DNA of 64,000 nt from Rhodocyclaceae bacterium UBA2250 (GCA_002347285.1 DDXW01000075.1:2977-66976), one strand, 5' to 3'. Shown: positions 31,145 through 40,177, counted from the first letter of the stretch. Numbers and translations: made by a program. Notes: generated by a model not told the origin, from the letters alone.

Positions 31145-33304
31145 ATGCCCCAGTCCCAAGCCGTCGAAGTCTTGCTGCGGCCAGCGGTGGAGCTATACAC
31201 CGTCGCGGTCTGTGCGGGCGCCGCGTTTCTGTGCCTGGTGGCCCCGTGGTCGCTCGCGCTGAGTCCCTTGCTGGGCCTGGGCAGCGCGCTCGCTTTCCTC
31301 ACCTTCGGCGCGCTGCGCTTTCGCGACGCCTGGGCCATCCTGCGCTACCGGCGCAACATCCGGCGCCTGCCGCGCTACGTGATGACCAGCCGCGACGTGC
31401 CGGTCAGCCAGCAGCGGCTGTTCGTCGGCCGGGGCTTCCACTGGGACCAGCGTCACACGCACCGACTGATGCAGACGTATCGGTCGGAGTTCCGTCGCTA
31501 CGTGGAGCCGACGGCAATCTATCGGATGGCACGGCGCATGGAAGAGCGCCTGGAGTTCGCGCCGTACCCGTTGTCCAAGATGGCGAAGGCCCTGGCCTGG
31601 GACAGCCCGCTGAACCCGGCGCGGCCGCTGCCGCCGGTGGGCGGCCTGCCGCGGCTGCACGGCATCGAGCCGCACGAGGTCGACGTCACCCTGCCGTTGG
31701 CCGAGCGCGTCGGCCACAGCTTGGTGTTAGGCACCACGCGCGTCGGCAAGACCCGCCTGGCCGAGCTGTTCATCACGCAGGACATCCGGCGCAAGGTCAA
31801 TGGACAGCACGAGGTCGTGATCGTCTTCGATCCCAAGGGCGATGCGGATCTGTTGAAGCGCATGTACGTGGAGGCCAAGCGCGCCGGACGCGAAGGCGAG
31901 TTCTACGTTTTCCACCTGGGCTGGCCGGACATCAGCGCCCGCTACAACGCGGTGGGCCGCTTCGGACGCATCTCGGAAGTTGCCACGCGCATCGCCGGCC
32001 AGCTTTCCGGTGAAGGCAACAGCGCGGCGTTCCGCGAGTTCGCCTGGCGCTTCGTCAACATCATCGCGCGGGCGTTGGTCGAGCTGGGGCAGCGGCCCGA
32101 CTACCTGCTGATCCAGCGCCATGTCATCAACATCGATGCGCTGTTCATCGAGTACGCCCAGCACTACTTCGCCCGGAACGAGCCCAAGGCCTGGGAGGTC
32201 ATCGTCCAGCTCGAAGCCAAGCTGAACGACAAGAACATCCCGCGCAACATGATCGGCCGCGAGAAGCGCGTCGTCGCGCTGGAGCAGTACCTGTCGCAGG
32301 TGCGCATCTACGACCCTGTGCTCGACGGCCTGCGCAGCGCGGTGCGCTACGACAGGACGTACTTCGACAAGATCGTCGCATCGCTCCTACCGCTGCTGGA
32401 GAAGCTGACCACCGGCAAGATCGCGCAGTTGCTGGCGCCGAACTATTCGGACCTCGCCGACCCACGCCCGATCTTCGACTGGATGCAGATCATCAGGAAG
32501 CGGGCCGTGGTCTATGTCGGCCTCGATGCACTGTCGGACGCGGAAGTCGCGGCGGCGGTCGGCAATTCGATGTTCTCCGACCTCGTATCCGTCGCGGGTC
32601 ACATCTACAAGTTCGGCATCGACGACGGCCTGCCGGGTGCCGCGACGGGCATCAAGGTGCCCATCAACGTCCATGCCGACGAGTTCAACGAACTCATGGG
32701 CGACGAGTTCATACCCATGGTCAACAAGGGCGGCGGCGCGGGCGTCCAGGTCACGGCCTACACGCAGACCCTCTCGGACATCGAGGCACGCATCGGCAAC
32801 CGCGCGAAGGCGGGCCAGGTGGTGGGCAACTTCAACAACCTGTTCATGCTGCGCGTGCGCGAGACCGCCACGGCCGAACTGCTGACGCGGCAACTGCCCA
32901 AGGTCGAGGTCTACACGACGACGGTGATGAGCGGCGCCACCGACAGCTCGGACCCGACCGGCAACACCGCCTTCACCTCCAACACGCAGGACCGCATCAG
33001 CAGCAACAGCGTGCCGCTGATTGAACCGGCGCACGTGGTCGGGCTGCCCAAGGGCCAGTGCTTTGCACTGATCGAGGGCGGGCACCTCTGGAAGGTGCGC
33101 ATGCCCTTGCCGGCGCCCGACCCCGACGAGGCCATGCCCAAGGATTTGCAGGAGCTGGCCGGCTACATGCGCCAGCACTACGTCGAGGCCGGCGATTGGT
33201 GGGACAACAATGGGCTTCCCGGACTGCAGGACCAAGCACTGCCCGACGACTTGCTCGCCGACTTCAAGCAGATGGCCAGCGCGGATGAAGGGGCCACGGG
33301 ATGA
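31145..33304 (+). CDS. traD: Type IV coupling protein TraD
   Basis: A 719-residue hexameric ATPase that brings the relaxase-DNA complex to the secretion channel. Two N-terminal membrane helices lie at about 13-58 (VELYTVAVCAGAAFLCLVAP and LLGLGSALAFLTFGAL). Walker A GTTRVGKT is at 196-203. Walker B is in KVPINVHADEFNELMGDEF (about 508-526), and QVTAYTQTLSDIEARIG resembles the sensor/arginine-finger region. The C-terminal 100 residues carry the motif-rich tail of the TOL/ICE TraD type (TIGR03754). The next gene starts within its last codon (ATGA). Confidence 0.95.
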   Translation: MPQSQAVEVLLRPAVELYTVAVCAGAAFLCLVAPWSLALSPLLGLGSALAFLTFGALRFRDAWAILRYRRNIRRLPRYVMTSRDVPVSQQRLFVGRGFHWDQRHTHRLMQTYRSEFRRYVEPTAIYRMARRMEERLEFAPYPLSKMAKALAWDSPLNPARPLPPVGGLPRLHGIEPHEVDVTLPLAERVGHSLVLGTTRVGKTRLAELFITQDIRRKVNGQHEVVIVFDPKGDADLLKRMYVEAKRAGREGEFYVFHLGWPDISARYNAVGRFGRISEVATRIAGQLSGEGNSAAFREFAWRFVNIIARALVELGQRPDYLLIQRHVINIDALFIEYAQHYFARNEPKAWEVIVQLEAKLNDKNIPRNMIGREKRVVALEQYLSQVRIYDPVLDGLRSAVRYDRTYFDKIVASLLPLLEKLTTGKIAQLLAPNYSDLADPRPIFDWMQIIRKRAVVYVGLDALSDAEVAAAVGNSMFSDLVSVAGHIYKFGIDDGLPGAATGIKVPINVHADEFNELMGDEFIPMVNKGGGAGVQVTAYTQTLSDIEARIGNRAKAGQVVGNFNNLFMLRVRETATAELLTRQLPKVEVYTTTVMSGATDSSDPTGNTAFTSNTQDRISSNSVPLIEPAHVVGLPKGQCFALIEGGHLWKVRMPLPAPDPDEAMPKDLQELAGYMRQHYVEAGDWWDNNGLPGLQDQALPDDLLADFKQMASADEGATG

Positions 33305-34050
33305 GCGACCCCGCCGTCGCCGTCCAGCGCCAGCAGGTTCGCCAGCAGGGCCTGATCGCAGGCCTCATCACGCTGCCGTTCCGGCTGTTCGGGGTGTTGG
33401 CCGGTTCGCTGGTGCTGTGCATCGCGATCGAGTGCATCGGCATGCACTTCTTCTGGCCCGAGCAGGGCTGGCGCCATGCGCAGGGCATGCTGAACTACGA
33501 GCTGTCGCAGGTCTCGGAGCATTTCACGCAAAGCGTGCTGGTGCAGGAGCCGGGGCGCAGCGCCCTCCAGCTCGTCGAGTGGGCCTACCAAGGACTGTTC
33601 GTGAAAACGGGCCTGCTGGACTGGATACGCGACGCGGCGGCGCAATCGCGTGCCGGCGCGCGCAGCCAGGCGCAGGACTTCCGCTACTACATCGGTCAGC
33701 TCTACGTGCATGTCGAGAGCTACCTGATCGCCTCGGCGTACACAGTGCTGGTGTTCCTCGTGCGGCTGCTGGTGCTGGTCCTGACCTTGCCGCTGTTCCT
33801 GATGGCGGCCTTCACCGGCCTGGTGGACGGGCTCGTGCGCCGCGACGTGCGCGGCTTCGGCGCCGGCCGCGAATCGGGCTTCGTCTACCACCGGGCGAGA
33901 GCCAGCCTGATGCCGCTGGCGGTGCTGCCCTGGGTCACTTACCTCGCGCTGCCGGTCAGCGTGCATCCGCTGCTGATCCTGCTGCCCAGCGCGGCGCTGC
34001 TCGGCGTCGCGGTGTGCATCGCGTCGGCGACGTTCAAGAAGTATCTGTGA
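33301..34050 (+). CDS. TIGR03747 family ICE membrane protein
   Basis: A 249-residue inner-membrane protein with about four hydrophobic helices: 25-47 (PFRLFGVLAGSLVLCIAIECIG), 148-172 (SAYTVLVFLVRLLVLVLTLPLFLMAAF) and a pair at 205-240. Between them is a soluble part with RRDVRGFGAGRESGFVYHRARASLMPL, the family's most conserved stretch. It is coupled to traD by an ATGA overlap and is conserved after traD in all elements of this type. In this window the defence cargo begins just after it, splitting the conjugation cluster. Confidence 0.88.
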   Translation: MSDPAVAVQRQQVRQQGLIAGLITLPFRLFGVLAGSLVLCIAIECIGMHFFWPEQGWRHAQGMLNYELSQVSEHFTQSVLVQEPGRSALQLVEWAYQGLFVKTGLLDWIRDAAAQSRAGARSQAQDFRYYIGQLYVHVESYLIASAYTVLVFLVRLLVLVLTLPLFLMAAFTGLVDGLVRRDVRGFGAGRESGFVYHRARASLMPLAVLPWVTYLALPVSVHPLLILLPSAALLGVAVCIASATFKKYL

Positions 34051-34185
34051 AAGCGGTTCAAGATAATCTCCGTCTCACTCTTCATGGCGACTCATCGACA
34101 CCAAACATCTTTTGACCTTTGACACTGCATCCACCCTACATCTTCGAGGCCATGTGGCCACTCAGACACACGAACGCAAATGGTC

Positions 34186-35055
34186 TCAGCGGCGCCTGCT
34201 GCGTCCCGGCCACGGTAGCTGCCCAGTGAGTTCAGCCAAGCCACCGTCGTCCTCGACGCGTACACCGAAGCGGTTCACTTCGACCTCAGGTAAATCGTCG
34301 CTGTCGAACCAGAGCAGCGAGGTCGTGGTGTCAGTACGTGCGTAGTGCCTGGAGAGTTCCCAGAGATCGAGGCCCTTTTCCCAGTTGTCGAACCAGATGT
34401 CTTGTGCAACCTCATCTGTGTCGGCAGCACTGCTGCCTGAAGAACGGAGACGGTGAGCCACAGAGCCGACAGGAATGGCAGACCTGGGAGATATCCAAGC
34501 CCCAGCCTGTCGCAAACTGGTGGAGCGTGCCGCGTAGCGCACTGCACCGCGCTCCATGGTGACGAAGGCGCAAGGGATGTCGCTGAGGGAGGCGAACCGC
34601 GACGCAGCGGCGGGAAATGATGTGCTGAAAAGCGCCGCCATGCCCTGGATCAGCTCCAGCGAAGGTTCTTCCTTGGGCACAAGCGATAGCCATTGCTGAT
34701 ACGGCATCAGCAACTCGGCGGCGAAAGTGTCGCATGCGATTTCGTTCGGATGCCGCTTCGCATAGGACCAGGACGGCACCTCTTCGTGGCTCGATTCCAG
34801 CGCAAGGACGATATGCGCAATTTCGTGGCAGATGGTGAAGCGTTGGCGTTCTTCTGTCTCCAGCGAATTCACCGTGATCACGTGCTTGCCATTCGGCTTG
34901 GTGATCGTGTAGCCGGACTCCCCCTCACTAAGCTCCTCTTTCTTGACTTTGGCGTTGGCCGCGACCACATAGGGCGTCAGGTCTTCTCGGATGCCGGACA
35001 CATCAACCTTCGCAACAAAGGCCCGTGCTTTCTGTGTGACATCCGCTTCATCCAT
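34186..35055 (-). CDS. capP: CapP-like ImmA/IrrE metallopeptidase
   Basis: A 289-residue zinc protease. FTICHEIAHIVLALES places the HExxH motif at 77-81, and NEIACDTFAAELLMP (about 104-118) supplies the usual third-ligand glutamate and hydrophobic helix of the ImmA/IrrE (COG2856) group. The C-terminal half resembles the sensor domain of CapP proteins. In known CapH-CapP pairs the protease cleaves the repressor CapH in response to DNA damage, freeing CBASS expression. Here it lies 2 bases after the capH gene and divergent from a full CBASS operon, which supports that reading. The 3' end is the left edge of the defence insertion. Confidence 0.85.
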   Translation of the reverse strand: MDEADVTQKARAFVAKVDVSGIREDLTPYVVAANAKVKKEELSEGESGYTITKPNGKHVITVNSLETEERQRFTICHEIAHIVLALESSHEEVPSWSYAKRHPNEIACDTFAAELLMPYQQWLSLVPKEEPSLELIQGMAALFSTSFPAAASRFASLSDIPCAFVTMERGAVRYAARSTSLRQAGAWISPRSAIPVGSVAHRLRSSGSSAADTDEVAQDIWFDNWEKGLDLWELSRHYARTDTTTSLLWFDSDDLPEVEVNRFGVRVEDDGGLAELTGQLPWPGRSRRR

Positions 35056-35057
35056 AT

Positions 35058-35444
35058 TCAGTCATCCTCGTCCTCGAATGCTCGCTGTATCCGGGCGATC
35101 AGTGTCGCGGGATCGGGCCTTGTATTTCCACGATGCCTCACGCCTGCTGCAGCCGAAAAGATGTCGATGCTGATGGAAGGATCGTTCAGCACGAATTCAA
35201 CAAGGCGGGGATCGGCCTCCGCATGGTCGACAAGCCACATCACCAGCGCAGCATCTCTTTCACCTGGTTTGAGAACCTTCAGCAGCTTCTCGACTAAGTC
35301 CACTGACGGATTTGTCTTTTCGCCGGACTCCAGCCGGTGGACATAGGCATGGTCCACCGAAGACAGTTGACCGATTTCGCGCAATGAGAGGGTTCTGCGC
35401 TCGCGTAGCGTCTTGAGGGCGACGCCCAGGCCTGTTTGTGACAT
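35058..35444 (-). CDS. capH: CapH-like Xre repressor
   Basis: A 128-residue regulator with an Xre/Cro HTH at about 5-62 (GVALKTLRERRTLSLREIGQLSSVDHAYVHRLESGEKTNPSVDLVEKLLKVL). A helical C-terminal part (AALVMWLVDHAEADPRLVEFVLND) suits dimerisation, and a following linker could be the protease target of CapP. The start MSQTGLG at 35444 was preferred to the longer frame to 35573. It is read divergently from the CBASS genes; the intervening 276 bases carry a palindrome that may be its operator. Pairing with CapP directly downstream makes the assignment good. Confidence 0.85.
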   Translation of the reverse strand: MSQTGLGVALKTLRERRTLSLREIGQLSSVDHAYVHRLESGEKTNPSVDLVEKLLKVLKPGERDAALVMWLVDHAEADPRLVEFVLNDPSISIDIFSAAAGVRHRGNTRPDPATLIARIQRAFEDEDD

Positions 35445-35546
35445 CCGTTCCGTTCCTTGTGGCTGCGGCGGACAACGGTGTGTGTCCGGTCCGAAGCAGT
35501 TGCGTTCTGCGGCACCAAGCCCACCATTTGCAGTTTGGCACCAAGT

Positions 35547-35575
35547 CTGATACATTGTTGTCCAGCCAGACAACA
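35547..35575 (-). promoter_or_regulatory. Candidate capH promoter and CapH operator
   Basis: TGTTGTC (35556-35562) and GACAACA (35569-35575) form a 20-base interrupted palindrome. On the minus strand it lies between a possible -35 and a -10 TATCAG (35547-35552) ahead of capH. The half-site GACAAC recurs at 35471-35476 and GTTGTC at 35613-35618, the latter on the CBASS side, so one repressor could control both directions. Confidence 0.45.
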
Positions 35576-35720
35576 GAAGTGAGTTCTACGACTGCAGCAA
35601 GTTGATTTGGCTTGACTCGCCCGTTGTCTGCAAGAGCAACGAATTTTGCTTCAACCGGTGGTCATTGGCAACCCGGCCGGCTGGCCGGGGTCTCGATGGT
35701 TCAACTTTAGGAAATTCGCC

Positions 35721-35945
35721 ATGACAGGCAAAAATCAGCATGTAGTTCCTCACCAGGACGGTTGGGCCGTCAAGGGTGCCGGCAATCAACGGGCAACCTC
35801 CGTGCACGATACGCAGCAGCAGGCCATTGACGCGGCGCGGGACATCGCACGCAACCAGCAGTCCGAACTGGTCATCCACCGTCCGGACGGTCGCATCCGT
35901 GACAAGGACAGCCACGGTAACGACTCCTTCCCGCCGAAGGGCTGA
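35721..35945 (+). CDS. DUF2188 domain protein, first gene of the CBASS operon
   Basis: A 74-residue basic protein of the DUF2188 family: HVVPHQDGWAVKGAGNQRATSVHDTQQQAIDAARDIARNQQSELVIHRPDGRIRDKDSHGNDSFPP is nearly a textbook match, with the two-strand, helix, two-strand pattern and the conserved W-x-V-K and HRxDGxIR motifs. Its function is unknown. TAGGA precedes the ATG by 9 bases. It starts the transcript that continues after 5 bases into capV, so it may be a small accessory of the defence system or simply a hitchhiker. Confidence 0.85.
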   Translation: MTGKNQHVVPHQDGWAVKGAGNQRATSVHDTQQQAIDAARDIARNQQSELVIHRPDGRIRDKDSHGNDSFPPKG

Positions 35946-35950
35946 GTGCC

Positions 35951-36952
35951 ATGATGGGCGTGCCCACCTACCATGTGCTCGCCCTGTCTGGGGGCGGCTA
36001 TCGCGGCTTGTACACAGCGACGGTTCTTGCCGAGCTTGAAGCCGTGCTAGGCCGCCCCATCGCTTCGCACTTCGACCTGATCTGCGGCACCTCTGCAGGC
36101 GGGATGCTGGCCTTGGGGCTGGCCGCGGAAATCCCCGCCATTGAACTCAAAGCCTTGTTCGAACGACAGGGCTCCCGCATCTTTGGTTGCCGAAGTCTCG
36201 CTCGGCGCCTTCTGGGCTTCTGGTTGACCGCCAAGCACGACTCCGCAGGGTTGCGGGGCGTGCTGACCGAGCGCTTTCAAGACGCCACGATCGGCAACTT
36301 GAAGCACCGCGTTCTCGTGCCAGCCGTCAACTACTCGACGGGGCGCGGCCAGTTCTTCAAAACGCCTCACCATCCCTCATTTGAGATGGACCACCGCATG
36401 AGAATCGTGGATGTGGCGTTGGCGACCGCCGCTGCGCCCGTTTACTTTCCGCTAGCGCGCAACGATCGTGGCGTCTTTGCGGATGGAGGACTGGTCGGCA
36501 ATGCGCCAGGACTGTTCGGGCTGCACGAAGTCAATACGTTCCTCGCGCCGAAACAGAATGCACTGGTCCGGGTGCTGTCCATCGGCACGATGACGATCGG
36601 TGCAACCGTCCGTGGCGGCGCCAGCCTCGACCGCGGATTCGGCAAGTGGCGCGGAGGGCTGTTCGATCTGGTGATCTCTGCCCAGGAGTCGTCGGTGGAC
36701 TACATGCTGCGCCAGTCGTTGGGTAGCAACTACTTCCAGATCGACGACAAGGCCACGCCCGATCAAAGCAAGGACGTAAAGGCGCTGGACCGGGTTTCCA
36801 TCGGCGCCACGAATACGCTGAAGGACCGCGGCAATCATGCAGCGCAGCGCGCGCTTGGCGACCCTCTTTTCCAACCGTTTCGAGCGCACCAGGCCGGCGC
36901 ACCCACCTTCTATCACGGCCCCAACAAGAATGTGCCGGAGGCCGAATGCTGA
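35951..36952 (+). CDS. capV: CapV patatin-like phospholipase, CBASS effector
   Basis: A 333-residue patatin-like lipase that destroys the inner membrane when it binds the system's cyclic nucleotide. The oxyanion loop is LSGGGYRGLYTA (G14-G19), the nucleophile elbow is GTSAGG (Ser48), and the catalytic aspartate is in FADGGLVGN (Asp178). The domain covers residues 7-200; the C-terminal third would hold the nucleotide-sensing part. The end overlaps the synthase gene by 7 bases. The length and the neighbouring DncV-like enzyme are those of the classical Vibrio cholerae CBASS operon. Confidence 0.95.
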   Translation: MMGVPTYHVLALSGGGYRGLYTATVLAELEAVLGRPIASHFDLICGTSAGGMLALGLAAEIPAIELKALFERQGSRIFGCRSLARRLLGFWLTAKHDSAGLRGVLTERFQDATIGNLKHRVLVPAVNYSTGRGQFFKTPHHPSFEMDHRMRIVDVALATAAAPVYFPLARNDRGVFADGGLVGNAPGLFGLHEVNTFLAPKQNALVRVLSIGTMTIGATVRGGASLDRGFGKWRGGLFDLVISAQESSVDYMLRQSLGSNYFQIDDKATPDQSKDVKALDRVSIGATNTLKDRGNHAAQRALGDPLFQPFRAHQAGAPTFYHGPNKNVPEAEC

Positions 36953-38088
36953 ACCTGAGCCCGCTTTTCTTTACCACCGTCGATGACGAATCCTGCATGC
37001 ATGACGAGCTGGATCTGTCGCCCGAGCAACGAGCCTGGATCGCCAGCGCCCGAAATGATGTCAGGAACTGCCTTCGCACCGGAATTCCGCGCGTGCTGCG
37101 CGAACGCGGGTACACGGACGACGTGCCGCAGCCACGCTTCTTCACGCAAGGATCGTGGGCGTACAAGACCTTGAACGGCCCGGCACAACGGCCCCAGCAG
37201 GCGGATGTCGATGATGGTTGCTATCTGCCGTTGAGTTTTGTCTCGCAGACGAAGCGTCCCAGCAGGGCCACAACGGTGTTCTTTGCAGCTGCTGAAGAAG
37301 CCTTGAGGCTGTTGGTCGAGGAGAAGCACTGGAAGCTTGTCACCGACAAGCCGACATGCATCCGGATTGTCATTGCGGCCTATGCCCACATCGACATTCC
37401 GTTGTACGCCATCCCCGACGAAGAATTCGTCACGCTCGCGAAAGCCTCGATGGAGCGATACGGCTATGACTCGCTGACGGAGGCGGTGAACATGGCAGAG
37501 CGGGATGCCTGGACGGCATTGCCCGCTGATAAAGTGCTCCTGGCTCACCGCGAGTGCAACTGGATGCCCTCCGACCCCAGGCCTGTGAAGGAATGGTTTT
37601 TGGGCGAGGTGGAGGCCAAGGGCGAACAGTTCCGCCGCGTGATTCGCTACTTGAAGGCGTTTCGCGATTGGCGGTGGTCGAGCGGTGGACCGGCTTCGAT
37701 TCTGTTGATGGCCGCTGCGGCTCCGCTATTCGAGAAGCGGGATCGGCGCGACGACCTGGCGTTGCTGGATGTCGTCGCGGCATTGCCGGCCCGGCTGCGC
37801 GCGGGGGTGAACAACCCCGTTGATGAGTCGGAGTCGCTTACTGCACGCCTTGGTAAAGAGGGCGTCGAAGAGGCTGCGAAAGCGTTCGAAGCATTCGAAA
37901 AAGTGCTGCGCGGAGCCACCAACGCCGGCAGCCCTTCACAGGCCTGCGTCTGGATGCAAGGCGAATTCGGTCCGCGTTTTCCGAACGAGCCGGACCGGGT
38001 CAAGGTGGTATCCGTTGTCGCCACCATTGCCGCAGCGCCGGCTACGGCTGGTCCGAGCGAATTGGTCGGGCGCACGAAGGCCGGATGA
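36946..38088 (+). CDS. cdnA: DncV-like CD-NTase (cyclic dinucleotide synthase)
   Basis: A 380-residue clade-A nucleotidyltransferase, probably making 3'3'-cGAMP after phage infection. The nucleotide-binding GS motif is FTQGSWAYKTLN (G69-S70). Metal ligands are in QADVDDGCYLPL (Asp87, Asp89), and the third acidic residue is in YAHIDIPLYAI (Asp150), as in DncV. Helical core motifs follow (VKEWFLGEVEAKGEQFRRVIRYLKAFRDW). The start overlaps capV by 7 bases and the end overlaps cap2 by 4, so translation is coupled. The C-terminus should be the point at which Cap2 conjugates the enzyme. Product identity is inferred from family resemblance. Confidence 0.93.
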   Translation: MLNLSPLFFTTVDDESCMHDELDLSPEQRAWIASARNDVRNCLRTGIPRVLRERGYTDDVPQPRFFTQGSWAYKTLNGPAQRPQQADVDDGCYLPLSFVSQTKRPSRATTVFFAAAEEALRLLVEEKHWKLVTDKPTCIRIVIAAYAHIDIPLYAIPDEEFVTLAKASMERYGYDSLTEAVNMAERDAWTALPADKVLLAHRECNWMPSDPRPVKEWFLGEVEAKGEQFRRVIRYLKAFRDWRWSSGGPASILLMAAAAPLFEKRDRRDDLALLDVVAALPARLRAGVNNPVDESESLTARLGKEGVEEAAKAFEAFEKVLRGATNAGSPSQACVWMQGEFGPRFPNEPDRVKVVSVVATIAAAPATAGPSELVGRTKAG

Positions 38089-39713
38089 GCAGCGTCGCCG
38101 TGGTCTCCGATGTGGTCGAAGCCTTCAGGCTGCAAGGCTTCGAGTTTGTCGGCAAGACGGACGACGGCTGGTTCAAGCTGAGGGGGCCGTTGATCCCGTG
38201 CGGCGCGGACGATGGCATTCCATGTGAGGTTCAGCTCGACCCTACCTTCTTCGACCTGCCTCGCATTCGGCTGCTCGAAATTCCGCCTGAACTGCCCAAT
38301 GCAGTTCCTCATCTTGGCGCGGAGGGCGGCCTTTGCTATCTGGCCAAGGGAACTGTCGTGCTGGACATCTACGATCCTGTAGGGCAGTCCTTGGCGTGCC
38401 TGCAACGGGCGGCAGCGGTGCTCGGGCAGATCTTGAAGGGCGAGATGATCGAAGATCTCGCCGAAGAGTTCTTTGCCTACTGGAACGGCTGGCTTTGTTT
38501 TGTGGACATGCAAGGCGAAGATCTGGGGCGACAAAACTGTATCGTTGCGCAAGCCAATGGGAATCCACTCTGGTTCATCACCGACAACGAAGATCGAACA
38601 ACAAGAAAGTTGCATTCACTCGGCTACCAGGTCACTGATAAAACGGTGCTGACATACCGGGTCAAGACCACCGCGCAACCCCGCCCACTAACCAGCCACT
38701 GGCCCCCCGAAACGGTGGGGGACGTCTTGGCTTGGCAAAGCACCCTGGACCCACGGTGTCGGCGCAAGATTCACGAACGAATCAAGGAAGGGCAAAGCAA
38801 AAAAGCAAATGGCGTCCTGATCATCATCGAATCGCCACTGATGACCTACGGCTTTGCCGTGCTCTTTGACCACCAAGTGAGTCAAAAGACCAAGCTTGCT
38901 GATCGCAGGGATTCGAGTTTTGGGCTGAAGGTAATGCCCGTCTCAGTGATCAGGATCGATGACCGGTATCTGGCCCAGCGCAACATCCCCAAGTCGAAAA
39001 CGTTGGCGGGGAAACGAATCGCACTTGTGGGTTGCGGCACGATCGGCGGATACCTCTCGGACATGCTGGTCAAGGCCGGGGCAGGATCATGCGGAGGGAA
39101 ACTCACGCTGGTGGATTTTGATGGCCTCCTTCCACAGAACATCGGACGGCATCGGCTCGGCTTCCCGGACCTGTTGTCGAACAAGGCTGAGGCGATGGCG
39201 AAGGAACTCAAGCGCTTGTCGCCAGGCGTCGAGGTTCATGCGCTCCCCGTGGACGTGAGACAGGCCCAACTGGGAAAGCTGGACCTACTCATCGATGCCA
39301 CCGGCGAAGAATCCCTCGGGCATTGGCTGTGCGGCCGCTACAGGGCTCCCACGCCCATGCTTTCTGTTTGGATCGAAGGGCCGGGAACGGCTGTGCGTGC
39401 GCTCCTGAGAACGAACGCATCGGGTGCGTGCTACCGATGCCTATGGCAGAGCCACAGAAGAGGCGAACTTCGCTCGACCATTGATGCTCTGCCTAACATC
39501 TTGGCAGGCCACGGGTGCGAGGGCTTGTATGTGCCATTTCCGGCTTCGGTGTCGGTGCAGGCAGCCAGCTTGGGTGCTGAGATGGCCCTTGATTGGGTCA
39601 AGGGCGTCCACTCTCCTGCATTGCGGACCCGGCTGATCGACCAGACCCATCATCTGGCCACGCCTGACTGCGATCCTCTGCGAGATCATGATTGCCCTCT
39701 ATGCAATTCCTAG
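38085..39713 (+). CDS. cap2: Cap2: fused E2-E1 ubiquitin-transfer-like enzyme
   Basis: A 542-residue protein that primes the CD-NTase by attaching it to a target through its C-terminus. The N-terminal E2-like domain (about 1-160) has GAEGGLCYLAKGTVVLDIYDP with the likely catalytic Cys84. A linker follows, then a ThiF/MoeB-type E1 domain from about 305: KRIALVGCGTIGGYLSDMLVKAG (nucleotide-binding loop from G316) and LTLVDFDGLLPQNIGRHRLG. Two cysteines in GACYRCLW (449 and 452) lie near the E1 active site. A CxxC pair at the C-terminus (HDCPLC) would complete a zinc site. Order and overlaps match type II CBASS. Confidence 0.93.
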   Translation: MSSVAVVSDVVEAFRLQGFEFVGKTDDGWFKLRGPLIPCGADDGIPCEVQLDPTFFDLPRIRLLEIPPELPNAVPHLGAEGGLCYLAKGTVVLDIYDPVGQSLACLQRAAAVLGQILKGEMIEDLAEEFFAYWNGWLCFVDMQGEDLGRQNCIVAQANGNPLWFITDNEDRTTRKLHSLGYQVTDKTVLTYRVKTTAQPRPLTSHWPPETVGDVLAWQSTLDPRCRRKIHERIKEGQSKKANGVLIIIESPLMTYGFAVLFDHQVSQKTKLADRRDSSFGLKVMPVSVIRIDDRYLAQRNIPKSKTLAGKRIALVGCGTIGGYLSDMLVKAGAGSCGGKLTLVDFDGLLPQNIGRHRLGFPDLLSNKAEAMAKELKRLSPGVEVHALPVDVRQAQLGKLDLLIDATGEESLGHWLCGRYRAPTPMLSVWIEGPGTAVRALLRTNASGACYRCLWQSHRRGELRSTIDALPNILAGHGCEGLYVPFPASVSVQAASLGAEMALDWVKGVHSPALRTRLIDQTHHLATPDCDPLRDHDCPLCNS

Positions 39714-40177
39714 GGTCCTGGGCAACTGGCGACAAGAGCAGGTTGCTGCATTTTTCGACCCAGACGCTGGAGACATTCAGTCAGCATATCCAGGCTAGTG
39801 ATGCCGACTGCGAAGCGGGCGGACTCTTGCTTGGTTCTGTACATGGAGCCCATTTGCTCATTGAGCAGGCGACGGTTCCTACCGCGTGGGACAAGCGGTT
39901 TCGCTATCTGTTCGAGCGGATGCCGTTTGGTCATGAGGCTATTGCGTTGTCGCGATGGACGGCGAGTCAGGGAACTGTCCGCTATTTAGGCGAATGGCAT
40001 ACCCACCCGGAAGACCATCCCCAGCCTTCTAGCCTTGACAGATCTGAATGGACTTTGTTGGCAGCGCAGCGTCGGGACAAGCGGCCAGTGCTCGCTGTCA
40101 TCATCGGGCGTAGATCTCTGTATGCAGAGTTGGTGCCGAGATCAGGCGAAGGGTCGATATTCTTCCCCGTGGAGTAG
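39701..40177 (+). CDS. cap3: Cap3: JAB/JAMM isopeptidase
   Basis: A 158-residue metalloprotease that reverses Cap2-made conjugates. The JAMM centre is complete: Glu38 in DCEAGGLLLG, and the HxHP...SxxD motif in YLGEWHTHPEDHPQPSSLD (His100, His102, Ser110, Asp113). The start is uncertain: ATG 39701 overlaps cap2 by 13 bases, and a TTG at 39692 would add three residues; neither has a clear ribosome site, as expected for coupled translation. It closes the CBASS operon. The 205 bases after it, before the next secretion gene, are non-coding. Confidence 0.93.
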   Translation: MQFLGSWATGDKSRLLHFSTQTLETFSQHIQASDADCEAGGLLLGSVHGAHLLIEQATVPTAWDKRFRYLFERMPFGHEAIALSRWTASQGTVRYLGEWHTHPEDHPQPSSLDRSEWTLLAAQRRDKRPVLAVIIGRRSLYAELVPRSGEGSIFFPVE

